DNA from: Chthonomonadales bacterium
GTDB taxonomy: Bacteria; Armatimonadota; Chthonomonadetes; Chthonomonadales; CAJBBX01
Reading direction: 5' to 3'
DNA length: 64,000 nt
NCBI GenBank assembly: GCA_020849275.1
Contig: JADLGO010000011.1
Location: 45,047 to 109,046 of the forward strand
The position numbers and the translations under genes are program-made. Each line of letters starts with the position of its first letter. Positions within the stretch are counted from its first letter, which is position 1. The notes beneath the pieces are model-generated. The model searched no databases. It was not told where the DNA came from and saw only the letters and a list, made by a program, of their open reading frames with translations. This document shows positions 1-10,480 of this stretch, piece after piece.

Positions 1-450
1 AACAACCGCATGACGGGCTTCTCGATGGACCCCGCAAGCCCGAACGCCCTGGCTCCGGGCAGACGGCCCGTTCACACGCTCAATGCCTATGTGGTTACTC
101 GCGACGACGAGCTGGTGTGGGTCGGCGGGACGCCCGGCGGCAACGTGCAGGTGCAGAGCAACCTGCAGGTGCTGTGCAACGTGATCGACTTTGGCATGGA
201 TCCCCAGCGCGCCGTCGAGGCGCCACGATGGCAGCATTCCGACGAGGGCGGCGCAACCGGCGTGCTCGAGATCGAGGCTCGGATCGATCCTGGCGTGGTC
301 GCGGAGTTGCGCCGGCGCGGCCACGACGTGCGCTCCGTTGGACCGTGGTCGCACGGCAGCAGCTACCAGCTCATCTGGCGAGATCGCGAGACGGGCAGCT
401 ACCACGCTGGCTCGGACCCACGCTGCGACGGCCATGCAGCCGGTTTCTGA
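1..450 (+). CDS. ggt: gamma-glutamyltransferase, C-terminal part (5' end outside window)
   Basis: The frame is open from base 1 and reads NNRMTGFSMDP, so the gene begins before the window; 149 residues are visible. They match the end of the small catalytic subunit of gamma-glutamyltranspeptidase: the NNRM/FS stretch, the GGTPGGN glycine-rich loop, and the DFGMDPQRAVEAPRW block. The family hydrolyses or transfers the gamma-glutamyl group of glutathione and related compounds, usually outside the cytoplasmic membrane after self-cleavage at a Thr. That Thr lies upstream and cannot be seen here. The family assignment is firm; the substrate is not determined. Confidence 0.88.
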   Translation, partial: NNRMTGFSMDPASPNALAPGRRPVHTLNAYVVTRDDELVWVGGTPGGNVQVQSNLQVLCNVIDFGMDPQRAVEAPRWQHSDEGGATGVLEIEARIDPGVVAELRRRGHDVRSVGPWSHGSSYQLIWRDRETGSYHAGSDPRCDGHAAGF

Positions 451-479
451 GCGCTGAGTACACTTGCAGAGGCCTCTCC

Positions 480-827
480 ATGCAGTCTCCTCGATGCCGC
501 CGGGAGGCGCCCGAGGGCGCCGCGTTCCGCCGCCACGGCCGCGCGGCAACGGGCATCGTGCCGACCACCGACCGATGACCAGCCGCCTGCGCCCCTCGCC
601 AGTACCGCACGTGCGCCAGCGCGCGCGAACGCGACCGCGACCGGGGCGCGTCCGAGCGCGCTGGCGCCGGTCCAGGCGCCGTTCGGGATCGTGCTGCCCC
701 TGGTGGCCATCGTTGGTGGCCTGACCGCCGCGCCATGCGCGTGCTGGGCGGCGCGCTCGTGGTCACGCCGCTCACCTCCCGCCAGGGTCGGGCCGCGTGT
801 CACGTCGCGCGCCAGGGAGCGTCCTAA
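480..827 (+). pseudogene. decayed zinc-ribbon/membrane protein gene
   Basis: This fills most of the 468-base gap between the first two genes. From ATG 480 the frame reads MQSPRCRREAPEGAAFRRHG, which has the spacing of a CPxC...CxxCG zinc ribbon, but three of the four cysteines are changed (positions 3 to Ser, 17 to Arg, 20 to Gly). The frame stops at 578. The next frame carries an Ala/Pro-rich linker and a hydrophobic run (GIVLPLVAIVGGLTAA, about 670-733). The first frame then resumes with MRVLGGALVVTPLTS and stops at 825-827. A ribbon, linker and membrane helix spread over two frames with lost ligands suggests a dead gene. Sequencing error could explain the frame changes but not three missing cysteines. 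The family is inferred. Confidence 0.45.
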
Positions 828-918
828 TAGGATGGAGGGAGCCCGCGCGACCCGCCTAACGATGGGGCGGTCGCGGGCACCGCTGAGCCCTCACCCTCCA
901 GGGGAGGGACCTACCACC

Positions 919-2223
919 ATGAAACTGCGAGTGTGCACGCTCTACCGAGGAGCCGCCTCGCGGCTGCTGCTGGCGGGCGCGCTTTCGATCGCTCTGACCC
1001 TCTCGTCGAGCGGCCTCGCCCAGCGGCGAGGGCCCGGAGACCGCACCGGCGGCGGCAGCCCGCCGCGGCGCGAGTCTCCGCCGCCGGCGCGCGAGGAACC
1101 GCCGAAGCGGGAATCCGCGCCTCCCACGCGCACGGACCCCGCCCCCCGTCGCGACGTGAGCCCGCCGGCCCCGGATCCGGCGCCGCGGCGTGACGTTGCC
1201 CCGCCGCCCGACCCGACGCCGCGTCGGGAGATCGGCGATCGGTCGGGCCCCGGCGACCGCACCGGCCCGACCCGGCGCGAGAGCGCGCCGCCGCCCGATG
1301 GCGACCGCGCGCCAACCACGGCCCCACGGCGCGGCGGCGACGACCGCGCCGGACCGGCTCCGGATCGGCCTGCTGGCCCCGACGACCCGGGCCGGCTCCC
1401 TGGCACGCGATACGCGCCACAGCCGACGCGCGACCGCGGCGGCAACGGCAGCCGTCCGACCGACCCGAGCCCGGCGCCCAGCCGTGACCGGGCGCTCGAC
1501 CTCTTCACACGCTCGGCCGAGGGGCGGCGCTACCAGAACGGCATCGCGCTGCGTCCCGGCGCCTACGTGCCTCGGGAGCCGGTGCGCCACTACTTCGACT
1601 CGGGCTGGAGCTTCTACCCTTACTACGGCCCATCGTATGAGGCCGGGGAGGTCTACCGCTCCCCGTACGGGTACTTCGGGAGCGTGCCGCCCTACATCTA
1701 CCGCGCGCACACCTACTACCGGCCGCCGACCGTGGTCTACGTCGAGGTCCCGGTCTACCGCAACCGCGTGTCCGTTGGCTTCCGCGACGACGACAGCGAC
1801 TACTACCTGGCCGACCCCGACTACCTCTACGAGCAGGAGCGCGTGGACCCCGACGTGCGGCGCGCTCTTGACGACCTCGAAGAGGCGTTCGAGCGCGCCA
1901 ACATCGGCCTGCTGGTTCCCTTGACCGATCCGGCCGTGCGCATCGCTGTGCTGGAGGGCGGCGCCTACCAATACACGCTGAGCGCAAGCGACTACCTCGA
2001 CATGACGCGCGATATGCTGCGCAACGTCGACACGGTGGAGTTCCACCTCACGCGCGTGCGGCGCCGGGCCTCGGGCGTCTACGTCGCCTCGGGCCGCCAC
2101 GTGTATCGCACGGGCAGCGGCGTCCGGCGCACCGTCTACGTGAGTTTCGCGCTCGAGCGCGTGCTCGGGCGCTGGGTCATCACGCAGGTTGGGTACGCGC
2201 CCGAGCGCCTGGACGATCGGTAG
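919..2223 (+). CDS. secreted Pro/Arg-rich protein with NTF2-like C-terminus
   Basis: I do not recognise this 434-residue protein. ATG 919 follows GGGGAGGGAC and opens a classical signal peptide (MKLRVCTLYR, then a hydrophobic core to about residue 30, likely cleavage after GLA at 34). Residues 35-195 are low complexity: repeats of PPRRE, PAPRRDV and GDRTG types rich in Pro, Arg, Asp and Gly. Residues 200-300 are rich in Tyr (YPYYGPSYEAGEVYRSPYGY), typical of extracellular or envelope proteins. Residues 308-434 form a folded domain with an alpha-helical start (VRRALDDLEEAFERANI) and alternating strands ending RWVITQVGYAP, resembling the SnoaL/NTF2-like fold. The first half may be a disordered, surface-exposed linker. 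Function unknown. Confidence 0.75.
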   Translation: MKLRVCTLYRGAASRLLLAGALSIALTLSSSGLAQRRGPGDRTGGGSPPRRESPPPAREEPPKRESAPPTRTDPAPRRDVSPPAPDPAPRRDVAPPPDPTPRREIGDRSGPGDRTGPTRRESAPPPDGDRAPTTAPRRGGDDRAGPAPDRPAGPDDPGRLPGTRYAPQPTRDRGGNGSRPTDPSPAPSRDRALDLFTRSAEGRRYQNGIALRPGAYVPREPVRHYFDSGWSFYPYYGPSYEAGEVYRSPYGYFGSVPPYIYRAHTYYRPPTVVYVEVPVYRNRVSVGFRDDDSDYYLADPDYLYEQERVDPDVRRALDDLEEAFERANIGLLVPLTDPAVRIAVLEGGAYQYTLSASDYLDMTRDMLRNVDTVEFHLTRVRRRASGVYVASGRHVYRTGSGVRRTVYVSFALERVLGRWVITQVGYAPERLDDR

Positions 2224-2242
2224 ACCGCGCGCGGGGATCCCT

Positions 2243-2274
2243 GGCCGGGCGGCTCTCGATGGGGCCGCCCGGCC
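2243..2274 (+). terminator. hairpin terminator-like structure
   Basis: A perfect 11-bp inverted repeat (GGCCGGGCGGC / GCCGCCCGGCC) with a 10-nt loop starts 20 bases after the stop at 2223. There is no clear U tract, so it is either a GC-type terminator or a Rho-assisted or stabilising hairpin. Confidence 0.55.
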
Positions 2275-2303
2275 TTCGCTCGCCAGGGAGGAAGGCAGAC
2301 CCA

Positions 2304-4283
2304 ATGCCACGTGATCTTGTCCTCGGCAACGGCTCGCTGCTCGCGGCCTTCGACCGCGACCTGTCGCTGCGCGACCTCTACTGGCCCCTCGTCGGGATGC
2401 CCAACCATCTGTCAGGGCACTACGCGCGCCTCGGCGTGTGGGTGGATGGCCGCTTCGCCTGGTCCGCCGACCCCACCTGGGAGCGAACGCCGGAGTACCT
2501 GCCGGGAACGCTGGTGACCAACGCGACGCTTCACTCGGCCGAGCTGGGAATCCGACTCACGGTGCAGGACTGCGTCTACCATCGCGCCGACATCCTGCTG
2601 CGCCGCTTCGGCATCGAGGACCTGGCTGGACGGGGGCGCGAGGTGCGGCTGTTCCTCGGCAACGACCTGCATATCGCCGAGACCGATATCGGTGACACCG
2701 CGTTCTATGACCCGTTCGCCGACGCCGTGATCCACTACAAGCGCTCGTTCTACTTCCTGGCGGGCGGAGCGGGCCCCGAGGGCGGCCTCCATCAGTATGC
2801 CACCGGCATCAAGGGCTTTGGCGGCGCGGAGGGGACGTGGCGCGACGCCGAGGACGGCGAGCTCTCCGGGAACGCGGTGGCGCAGGGCTCAGTCGATTCG
2901 GTGATCAGCGTGCGTGCGCTCCTCGATCCGCACGGCAGGGCGGAGGCTCGCGCCTGGCTGTGTGCCGGACCCGACCATGGGACGGTGCGCCGTCTGCACA
3001 CGATGGCCGCGGGTCGCTTCAATACACTCCTGCAGAACACGCGTCACTACTGGATGGCATGGTCGGACCGCGATCAGGAGCGCGTCTCGCGGCTTCCTCC
3101 GGCCGTGGCCGCCCTCTTTCGGCGCAGCCTGCTCGTGATGCGCACGAACATCGACAGGCGAGGCGCGATCATCGCCGCCAACGACTCGGATATCATGCAG
3201 ACGGCGCGCGCGCACTACTCGTACATGTGGCCGCGCGACGGCGCCCTCGTGGCCGACGCGCTCGATCGGTTGGGCTTTGAGGACATCTCCCGGCGCTTCT
3301 TCCTCTTTTGCGGGCGCGTGCTGCCGAAGGACCGCGCCGTGCTCCTGCACAAGTACAGCGCCGACGGCTCGTGGGGAGCCACCTGGCACCCCTGGGTGGT
3401 CCAGGGCATGCACGAGGTGCCCTTTCAGGAGGACAGCACCGCGCTCGTGCTCTGGGCACTGTGGCGGCACTACGAGCGCTGCCGCGACCTGGAGTTCGTC
3501 GAGTCGGTCTACGACGAGATGGTGCTGCCCTGCGCCGACTTCATCGCGGAGCACCGGGACCCCGCGACGGGGCTGCCGCTGCCCTCTTACGACCTCTGGG
3601 AGGAGCGGCGCGGGGTCCATGCCTACACGTGCGCTACCGTGCACGCGGCGCTGACGGCCGCCGCCAACCTCTCGGCCGTGTTTGAGGATGGCCACGCCGA
3701 GCGCTATCGCGAGGCCGCACAGGCCGTGCGCAAGGGCATGGAGGAGCATCTGTGGGACGCCGAGGCGAACCGGTTCGCCCGCCGTCTGATCCTGTCCGAT
3801 CCGGGCTCGACGGCCGCCATCGAGCGCGACCTGACCATCGACAGCGCGCTGTACGGGCTCTTCGCCTTCGGGGCATTTGGGGCCGACGACCCGCGTATCC
3901 AGTCCACGATGCGCGCGTTCATCACGCGGCTCTGGGTGCAGTCCGATGTCGGCGGGATGGCAAGGTACGAGGGCGATTACTACTTCCGGCGCAGTGAGGA
4001 CACCGGCCGCGTACCCGGCAACCCGTGGCTCATCTGCACGCTCTGGGCCGCCCAGTGGTTCGTGGCTCAGGCGCACAGCGTGGAGGAGCTCGTGCCCGCG
4101 ATGGAGCTGCTGATGTGGGCCTGCCGCCACGCCCTACCCTCCGGCGTGCTGCCCGAGCAGCTTCACCCGTACACGGGGGAGCCGTTGTCGGTGGCTCCGC
4201 TGACATGGAGCCACGCCGAGTTCGTCGCAACGGTGCTGGACTACCTGGATCGACAGGACGCGCTGTCAGCGCGCCCCGTGTAG
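2304..4283 (+). CDS. glycoside hydrolase family 15 (glucoamylase-like)
   Basis: This 659-residue protein resembles GH15 glucoamylases and glucodextranases, which release glucose from the ends of alpha-glucans or trehalose by inversion. ATG 2304 follows GGGAGGAAGGC. The N-terminal ~250 residues are the beta-sandwich domain of bacterial GH15 proteins (LGNGSLLAAFDRDLSLRDLYWP). The rest is the (alpha/alpha)6 barrel with MWPRDGALVADALDRLG near residue 308, the general-acid region LWEERRG near 432 and the second carboxylate region TWSHAEF near 634. No signal peptide is visible, so it is probably cytosolic and may act on glycogen or trehalose. It stands alone, with a hairpin upstream and a convergent GNAT gene downstream. 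The exact substrate cannot be told. Confidence 0.88.
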   Translation: MPRDLVLGNGSLLAAFDRDLSLRDLYWPLVGMPNHLSGHYARLGVWVDGRFAWSADPTWERTPEYLPGTLVTNATLHSAELGIRLTVQDCVYHRADILLRRFGIEDLAGRGREVRLFLGNDLHIAETDIGDTAFYDPFADAVIHYKRSFYFLAGGAGPEGGLHQYATGIKGFGGAEGTWRDAEDGELSGNAVAQGSVDSVISVRALLDPHGRAEARAWLCAGPDHGTVRRLHTMAAGRFNTLLQNTRHYWMAWSDRDQERVSRLPPAVAALFRRSLLVMRTNIDRRGAIIAANDSDIMQTARAHYSYMWPRDGALVADALDRLGFEDISRRFFLFCGRVLPKDRAVLLHKYSADGSWGATWHPWVVQGMHEVPFQEDSTALVLWALWRHYERCRDLEFVESVYDEMVLPCADFIAEHRDPATGLPLPSYDLWEERRGVHAYTCATVHAALTAAANLSAVFEDGHAERYREAAQAVRKGMEEHLWDAEANRFARRLILSDPGSTAAIERDLTIDSALYGLFAFGAFGADDPRIQSTMRAFITRLWVQSDVGGMARYEGDYYFRRSEDTGRVPGNPWLICTLWAAQWFVAQAHSVEELVPAMELLMWACRHALPSGVLPEQLHPYTGEPLSVAPLTWSHAEFVATVLDYLDRQDALSARPV

Positions 4284-4293
4284 CACGACGGGC

Positions 4294-4722
4294 TCAGCGC
4301 GCGCACCGCATTCGGCGGTGCTCGATGCCCGCGTCCAGGAAGACGGGCCCCTCCGCCTCGAAGCCCAGACGCTCGTAGAAGCGTATCGCCGTGAGCTGCG
4401 CGTCCAGGATGAGCTCGGCGAACCGGCGGAAGCCCGCGCCCATCACGTACCACATCAAGTCGCGCCCGATCCCGCGCCCGCGAACCTCGGGCAGGAGCGC
4501 GACCCGGCCGATCTTGCCGACGCCCGCACCGACCGCCACCAGGCGCGCGGTGCCGACCACCGTGTCGTCCTCATCAACGAGAAAGTGGTCCGCCTCCTCG
4601 TCCTGAGCGTCGATCTCCTCCCCAACCGGCACGCCCTGCTCCTCCACGAACACGCGCATTCGCACGTCGATGCACGCCTGTCGCTCGGCGGGAGTGTGGG
4701 CGAGCCGGATGACGGCGCTCAT
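4294..4722 (-). CDS. GNAT family N-acetyltransferase
   Basis: A 142-residue acetyltransferase of the GNAT fold. The acetyl-CoA pyrophosphate loop reads VRGRGIGRDLM (Q/RxxGxG/A motif) after strand KIGRVALLP, followed by the LTAIRFYERLGFEAEG block typical of the C-terminal half. The N-terminal MRVFVEEQGVP and DAQDEEADHFLV resemble the ElaA/YjcF-type subgroup. I chose ATG 4722 because the family starts at about this point; a longer frame begins at 4761. It ends 10 bases from the GH15 gene on the other strand. The acceptor substrate is unknown. Confidence 0.85.
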   Translation of the reverse strand: MSAVIRLAHTPAERQACIDVRMRVFVEEQGVPVGEEIDAQDEEADHFLVDEDDTVVGTARLVAVGAGVGKIGRVALLPEVRGRGIGRDLMWYVMGAGFRRFAELILDAQLTAIRFYERLGFEAEGPVFLDAGIEHRRMRCAR

Positions 4723-4754
4723 CGCGCGGCGTCCGCGGCTCCCCGTGGCCGCGC

Positions 4755-4784
4755 TTGACACCGGGCGCGGGGGGTGACTATACT
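4755..4784 (+). promoter_or_regulatory. sigma70-type promoter of tRNA-Val
   Basis: TTGACA (4755-4760), 18-bp spacer, TATACT (4779-4784). The tRNA begins 20 bases after the -10 hexamer. One of the best promoter matches in the window. Confidence 0.85.
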
Positions 4785-4804
4785 GAGGCGCATTGCGGCG
4801 GCGG

Positions 4805-4877
4805 GGGCGAATAGCTCAGTCGGTAGAGCGCTTCGTTTACACCGAAGTGGTCGGGGGTTCGAGTCCCTCTTCGCCCA
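4805..4877 (+). tRNA. tRNA-Val (anticodon TAC)
   Basis: The cloverleaf folds cleanly: acceptor GGGCGAA/TTCGCCC with discriminator A at 4877, D arm AGCTCAGTCGGTAGAGC, anticodon stem CTTCG/CGAAG around loop TTTACAC (anticodon TAC), and T arm with GGTTCGAGTCC. The 3' CCA is not encoded (ATCC follows). It reads GUA and other GUN valine codons. Confidence 0.95.
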
Positions 4878-4909
4878 TCCAGATTGCCGGCAGCGGCATC
4901 CCTGGGGCC

Positions 4910-6244
4910 TCACGCGCTCGCCGCGGCAGTGCGCGCCACGCTCCGCTCCAGCCTGGCCTCGAACAGGTCGATCTCGGCGTCCGTCACGCCGAGGCACGGC
5001 CGCAGCCGAACGGTGTCGGGGCCCGCTCCCAGCAGCAGGAGGTCCTCGCGCTCCAGGGCGTCGGCCACGAGCCGGCGCTTGAGGTCGGGCGAGCGCAGGG
5101 AGAACCCCTGATAGAGGCCCATGCCGCGCACGTTGCCGAGCACGGAGCGGTGGCGCGCCGCCAGGCGCCGCAGCGCCGCCACCAGCCGCGCCGCTCTGGC
5201 CGGCACCTGGTCGATCAGCCGCTCCTCGCGTACCACGCGCATCTCCTGGACGAAACGCACCATGTCGGCCAGGGTGCCGCCCCAGGTGGAGTCCAGCACG
5301 CCGCGATCCTCCATCGGGTGCAACATGAAGACGACCCCGCAGGCGAGCTTCTTCGCTGCGGCGACGGCCTGAGGAGGGTAGGGCAGGTCAAGCTGGTCGA
5401 TGGCGAAGAAGGTGCCTGTCTGCCCGCCAGCGGTCTGCACCTCGTCGAACCCGAGGAAGACGCCGTACTCGTGCGCGAGCGCGCTGAGGCCACGGTAGAA
5501 CTCGGGCGCGGCGAGGCGATGGCCGCCCGCGCCCTGAAGCGGCTCCACGACGATGCCGGCCACCTCGTCGAGGTGCGCCGCGAGCAGCCGCCGCACCTCC
5601 GCGAGCGCGCGCGCCGCCTCGGCCCGGCCAGCCTCCGGAGACGCGTCCGTGTCGATGGCGGGGAAGGCCACGGGGAGGTTTCCCTGGTCGAAGCCGTGGA
5701 AATCGCGCGTGACCACCGGGTCGTGGGGGAGCTCGGTGACGTTGAGGGCAAAGACGGTGCGGCCGTGGAAGGCCCTGTCGAAGTAGATGAAACGTCGCCC
5801 TGCGCCGCTGCCGGGTGCGCCGCCGGAGCGCTGCCGATGGAGATTCATGAAGTACTTCATCATATTCTCAACGGCCTCGGCGCCGGAGTTCACGACGTAG
5901 ACCTCGAGGTCCGGGTTGCACATGCAGGCCGGGGCCAGGCTGTGCACGAGGCGGTAGTACTCCAGGCACTCCGCCGTCAGGAAGTCCGGGTTGGCCACCT
6001 TGTTGTTGGCCGCGAGCGCGAGCCGCCGGACATAGTCGGGCTCATAGAGACGAGGGTGGTTGTGCCCGATCAGTTTCGATCCGTAGTAGCCAGCCCAGTC
6101 GAAGAGGCGCCGGCCCTCGACGGTCGCCAACCACATCCCCTCGGACGCCGCGAGGTCGATCGCGAACGGGAAGGGGGACGCCCGGACGTACCGGCCCAAC
6201 TCGCCCAGCATCTCTTCGCTTGACCGGCACGCCAGCGATCCCAT
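4910..6244 (-). CDS. lat: L-lysine 6-aminotransferase
   Basis: A 444-residue class III PLP aminotransferase that best fits lysine 6-transaminase, which moves the epsilon-amino group of lysine to 2-oxoglutarate to give 2-aminoadipate semialdehyde. Seen: NSGAEAVENMMKYF near 119-132 (PLP phosphate and substrate region), FDEVQTAGGQTG at 266-277, PLP lysine K298 or K299 in AAAKKLACG, and STWGGTLADMVR, a block typical of the Lat subgroup. I chose ATG 6244 because the protein then begins where the family does; the frame runs further upstream without other support. The product could feed lysine breakdown or a compatible-solute pathway; no partner genes are adjacent. Ornithine aminotransferase is a less likely alternative. 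Confidence 0.82.
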   Translation of the reverse strand: MGSLACRSSEEMLGELGRYVRASPFPFAIDLAASEGMWLATVEGRRLFDWAGYYGSKLIGHNHPRLYEPDYVRRLALAANNKVANPDFLTAECLEYYRLVHSLAPACMCNPDLEVYVVNSGAEAVENMMKYFMNLHRQRSGGAPGSGAGRRFIYFDRAFHGRTVFALNVTELPHDPVVTRDFHGFDQGNLPVAFPAIDTDASPEAGRAEAARALAEVRRLLAAHLDEVAGIVVEPLQGAGGHRLAAPEFYRGLSALAHEYGVFLGFDEVQTAGGQTGTFFAIDQLDLPYPPQAVAAAKKLACGVVFMLHPMEDRGVLDSTWGGTLADMVRFVQEMRVVREERLIDQVPARAARLVAALRRLAARHRSVLGNVRGMGLYQGFSLRSPDLKRRLVADALEREDLLLLGAGPDTVRLRPCLGVTDAEIDLFEARLERSVARTAAASA

Positions 6245-6360
6245 CCGCCATCCTCCGTCCAGCCGCGCTCCTGGATTCCCTACCGGCGGCCCGGTCACCT
6301 GCCCCCTGCCCAGGGCACGGGCTCGGCCGACGCCCCGGGGCCTTGCGCGCGGCCCGCGCT

Positions 6361-6390
6361 TTGACTCCCGCCGCGTCGTGCGGTTACAAT
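6361..6390 (+). promoter_or_regulatory. promoter of pcrA
   Basis: TTGACT (6361-6366), 18-bp spacer, TACAAT (6385-6390), then a ribosome-binding site GGAGGTG before ATG 6407. The 5' leader would be only about 10 nt. Confidence 0.75.
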
Positions 6391-6406
6391 AGCCTGGAGG
6401 TGCGCG

Positions 6407-8677
<2,271 letters not shown>

Positions 8678-8699
8678 CACGCGCCGAGGGGAGGTGCGT

Positions 8700-8906
8700 A
8701 TGGTACGCGTTGACCTGGTGAACTCCGGTATGTCGCCCGCCGAGACGTCCGCACCGCTCCCGAGTCACGGCGAGGCGGCCCCGAGGGTCTGGGTCGGGAG
8801 ACTGCGCGCGGTGGCCGGCCTCCCGGACAGCCAGGGGAGCCTGGCCTTCATTGGCGCGGCGGGCCGCGGCGAGCGGGCGGGCAGCGTTCCCGTGGCGCGC
8901 GGCTAG
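8700..8906 (+). CDS. small ORF, possible remnant of a DUF151 nuclease
   Basis: ATG 8700 sits well behind a strong ribosome-binding site (GGGGAGGTG), yet the 68-residue product matches no known full-length protein. MVRVDLVNSGMSP and RVWVGRLRAVA look like the opening strand and the PIWIGRxEAxA strand of DUF151 bifunctional nucleases (an intact one lies at 38910), after which similarity is lost. It may be a truncated copy or a spurious frame between pcrA and mnmE. Similarity judged by eye only. Confidence 0.3.
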   Translation: MVRVDLVNSGMSPAETSAPLPSHGEAAPRVWVGRLRAVAGLPDSQGSLAFIGAAGRGERAGSVPVARG

Positions 8907-8922
8907 GGGCCTCTCGCGCGCC

Positions 8923-10317
8923 ATGCTCGGATTCGGCGACACCATTGCGGCCGTGGCGACACCGCCGGGCTACGGCGGCGTGGCCATCGTGCGAATCTCC
9001 GGCCCGGGCGCCTTCGCCATCGCGGACCGGCTGTTCGACGGCCCGGCCGGCCCACCCTCCGGGTTCGCGACGCACACGATCCACCACGGTCTCGCTCGGG
9101 ACCCGGCCACGCGCGCGGCGCTGGACGACGTACTGCTCCTGGCCTTCCGCGCGCCGCGCTCCTACACCGGCGAAGACGTCGTGGAGCTCTCTTGCCACGG
9201 CGGGCCGCTCACGGTCGCCGCGATCCTCGGCGCAGCGGAGCGGGCCGGCGCGCGGCCCGCGGAGCCCGGCGAGTTCACGTGTCGAGCGTTCGTCAACGGC
9301 CGCATGGACCTGGCGCAGGCCGAGGCCGTATGCGACCTGATCCGATCACGGACGGAGGCCGCGCGGCGCGTCGCGCTCCGGCAGCGCGATGGCGAGCTCT
9401 CGCACGCCGTGGCCGGCGCCGCAGACGAACTGACCGCCCTTCTCGCGGCGATCGAGGCGAGCATCGACTTTGGCGACGAGGTCGGAGATGTCGACCGGGC
9501 GGCGGCCCTGGATCTCGTACGTGGTGTCCGGTCACGGGTCGACGCGCTGCTTGCCACCGCCGCGCGCGGTCGCGCCCTGCGCGATGGCGCCCGGTTGGCG
9601 ATCGTCGGCCGGCCGAACGTCGGCAAGTCGAGCCTGATGAACGCGCTGCTCCGCGCGGATCGCGTGATCGTGACGCCCGTGGCCGGCACGACACGCGACG
9701 CGGTCGAGGAGAGCGCTGCGGTCGGCGGCGTCCCAGTGACGGTGGTCGACACGGCCGGCCTGCGTGATTCGGCGGACGCCGTGGAGCGGATGGGCGTTGA
9801 GCGCGCGCGCGCGGCCGCCGCGGCGGCCGACGTGCTTCTGTTCGTCGTGGACGCCGTGGAGGGGTGGACGGCCGACGACGACGCCGCGGCGCGCTCCCTG
9901 CCGCCGGTGAGGACGGTGTGGATCGCCAACAAGTGCGACCTGGTGGGGGAGGGGAGCGCCGAGCTCCTGGCGAATCGACTGGACATGGCCACGGGCGGCG
10001 CGCCGGTTGCACGCGTATCGGCCCTCACCGGCGCCGGGATCGAGGCGCTGGAGGATGCCATCGGCCTGGTGCTCCTCGGCGGCGCTGGCGCCGGCGAGGC
10101 GCCGGTCGTTGTGGCGAGCGAGCGTCACGCGCGGGCGCTGAGCGTCGCGCGAGAGAGCCTTTCGCACGCAGTCGTGACAGGCGAGAGTGGCCTGCCAATC
10201 GACCTGATCACGGTCGACGTGCGCGGAGCCCTGGAGGCGCTCGGCCAGATTACCGGCGCGACCGCCTCGAACGACGTCATCGCCCGCGTCTTCCGCGACT
10301 TCTGCGTGGGGAAGTGA
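8923..10317 (+). CDS. mnmE: tRNA uridine-5-carboxymethylaminomethyl GTPase MnmE
   Basis: This 464-residue GTPase works with MnmG to modify the wobble uridine of certain tRNAs. The N-terminal folate-binding domain starts DTIAAVATPPGYGGVAIVRISG and holds the SCHGG stretch. A helical domain flanks the G domain: P-loop GRPNVGKSSL near 229, switch region PVAGTTRDAVEE, DTAGLRD near 276, and NKCD for guanine recognition. The protein ends FCVGK, the conserved C-terminal Cys motif (C-I/V-GK) needed for the modification. ATG 8923 was chosen over upstream starts because it gives the family N-terminus. MnmG is not in the window. Confidence 0.95.
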   Translation: MLGFGDTIAAVATPPGYGGVAIVRISGPGAFAIADRLFDGPAGPPSGFATHTIHHGLARDPATRAALDDVLLLAFRAPRSYTGEDVVELSCHGGPLTVAAILGAAERAGARPAEPGEFTCRAFVNGRMDLAQAEAVCDLIRSRTEAARRVALRQRDGELSHAVAGAADELTALLAAIEASIDFGDEVGDVDRAAALDLVRGVRSRVDALLATAARGRALRDGARLAIVGRPNVGKSSLMNALLRADRVIVTPVAGTTRDAVEESAAVGGVPVTVVDTAGLRDSADAVERMGVERARAAAAAADVLLFVVDAVEGWTADDDAAARSLPPVRTVWIANKCDLVGEGSAELLANRLDMATGGAPVARVSALTGAGIEALEDAIGLVLLGGAGAGEAPVVVASERHARALSVARESLSHAVVTGESGLPIDLITVDVRGALEALGQITGATASNDVIARVFRDFCVGK

Positions 10318-10379
10318 GACGGCGACGGCGGGCGCGTTGCCGGTCGGGCCAGGCTGCAGCGCGCCGCGCCCGCCAGTGG

Positions 10380-10408
10380 TTGCCCGCCGACCGGAGCCGG
10401 GGTACATT
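10380..10408 (+). promoter_or_regulatory. promoter for the pseG-like operon
   Basis: TTGCCC (10380-10385), 17-bp spacer, TACATT (10403-10408), giving a leader of about 65 nt to ATG 10481. A long-loop inverted repeat (GGCGGGCGCG at 10327 / CGCGCCCGCC at 10365) lies just upstream and may end mnmE transcription. Confidence 0.6.
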
Positions 10409-10480
10409 GCCTCCGATCGGCCACGAGTGCCCGGCCGGACAGGCTGCCGAGCCCGCGAACGACTGCGAGGCCAACGCGCG

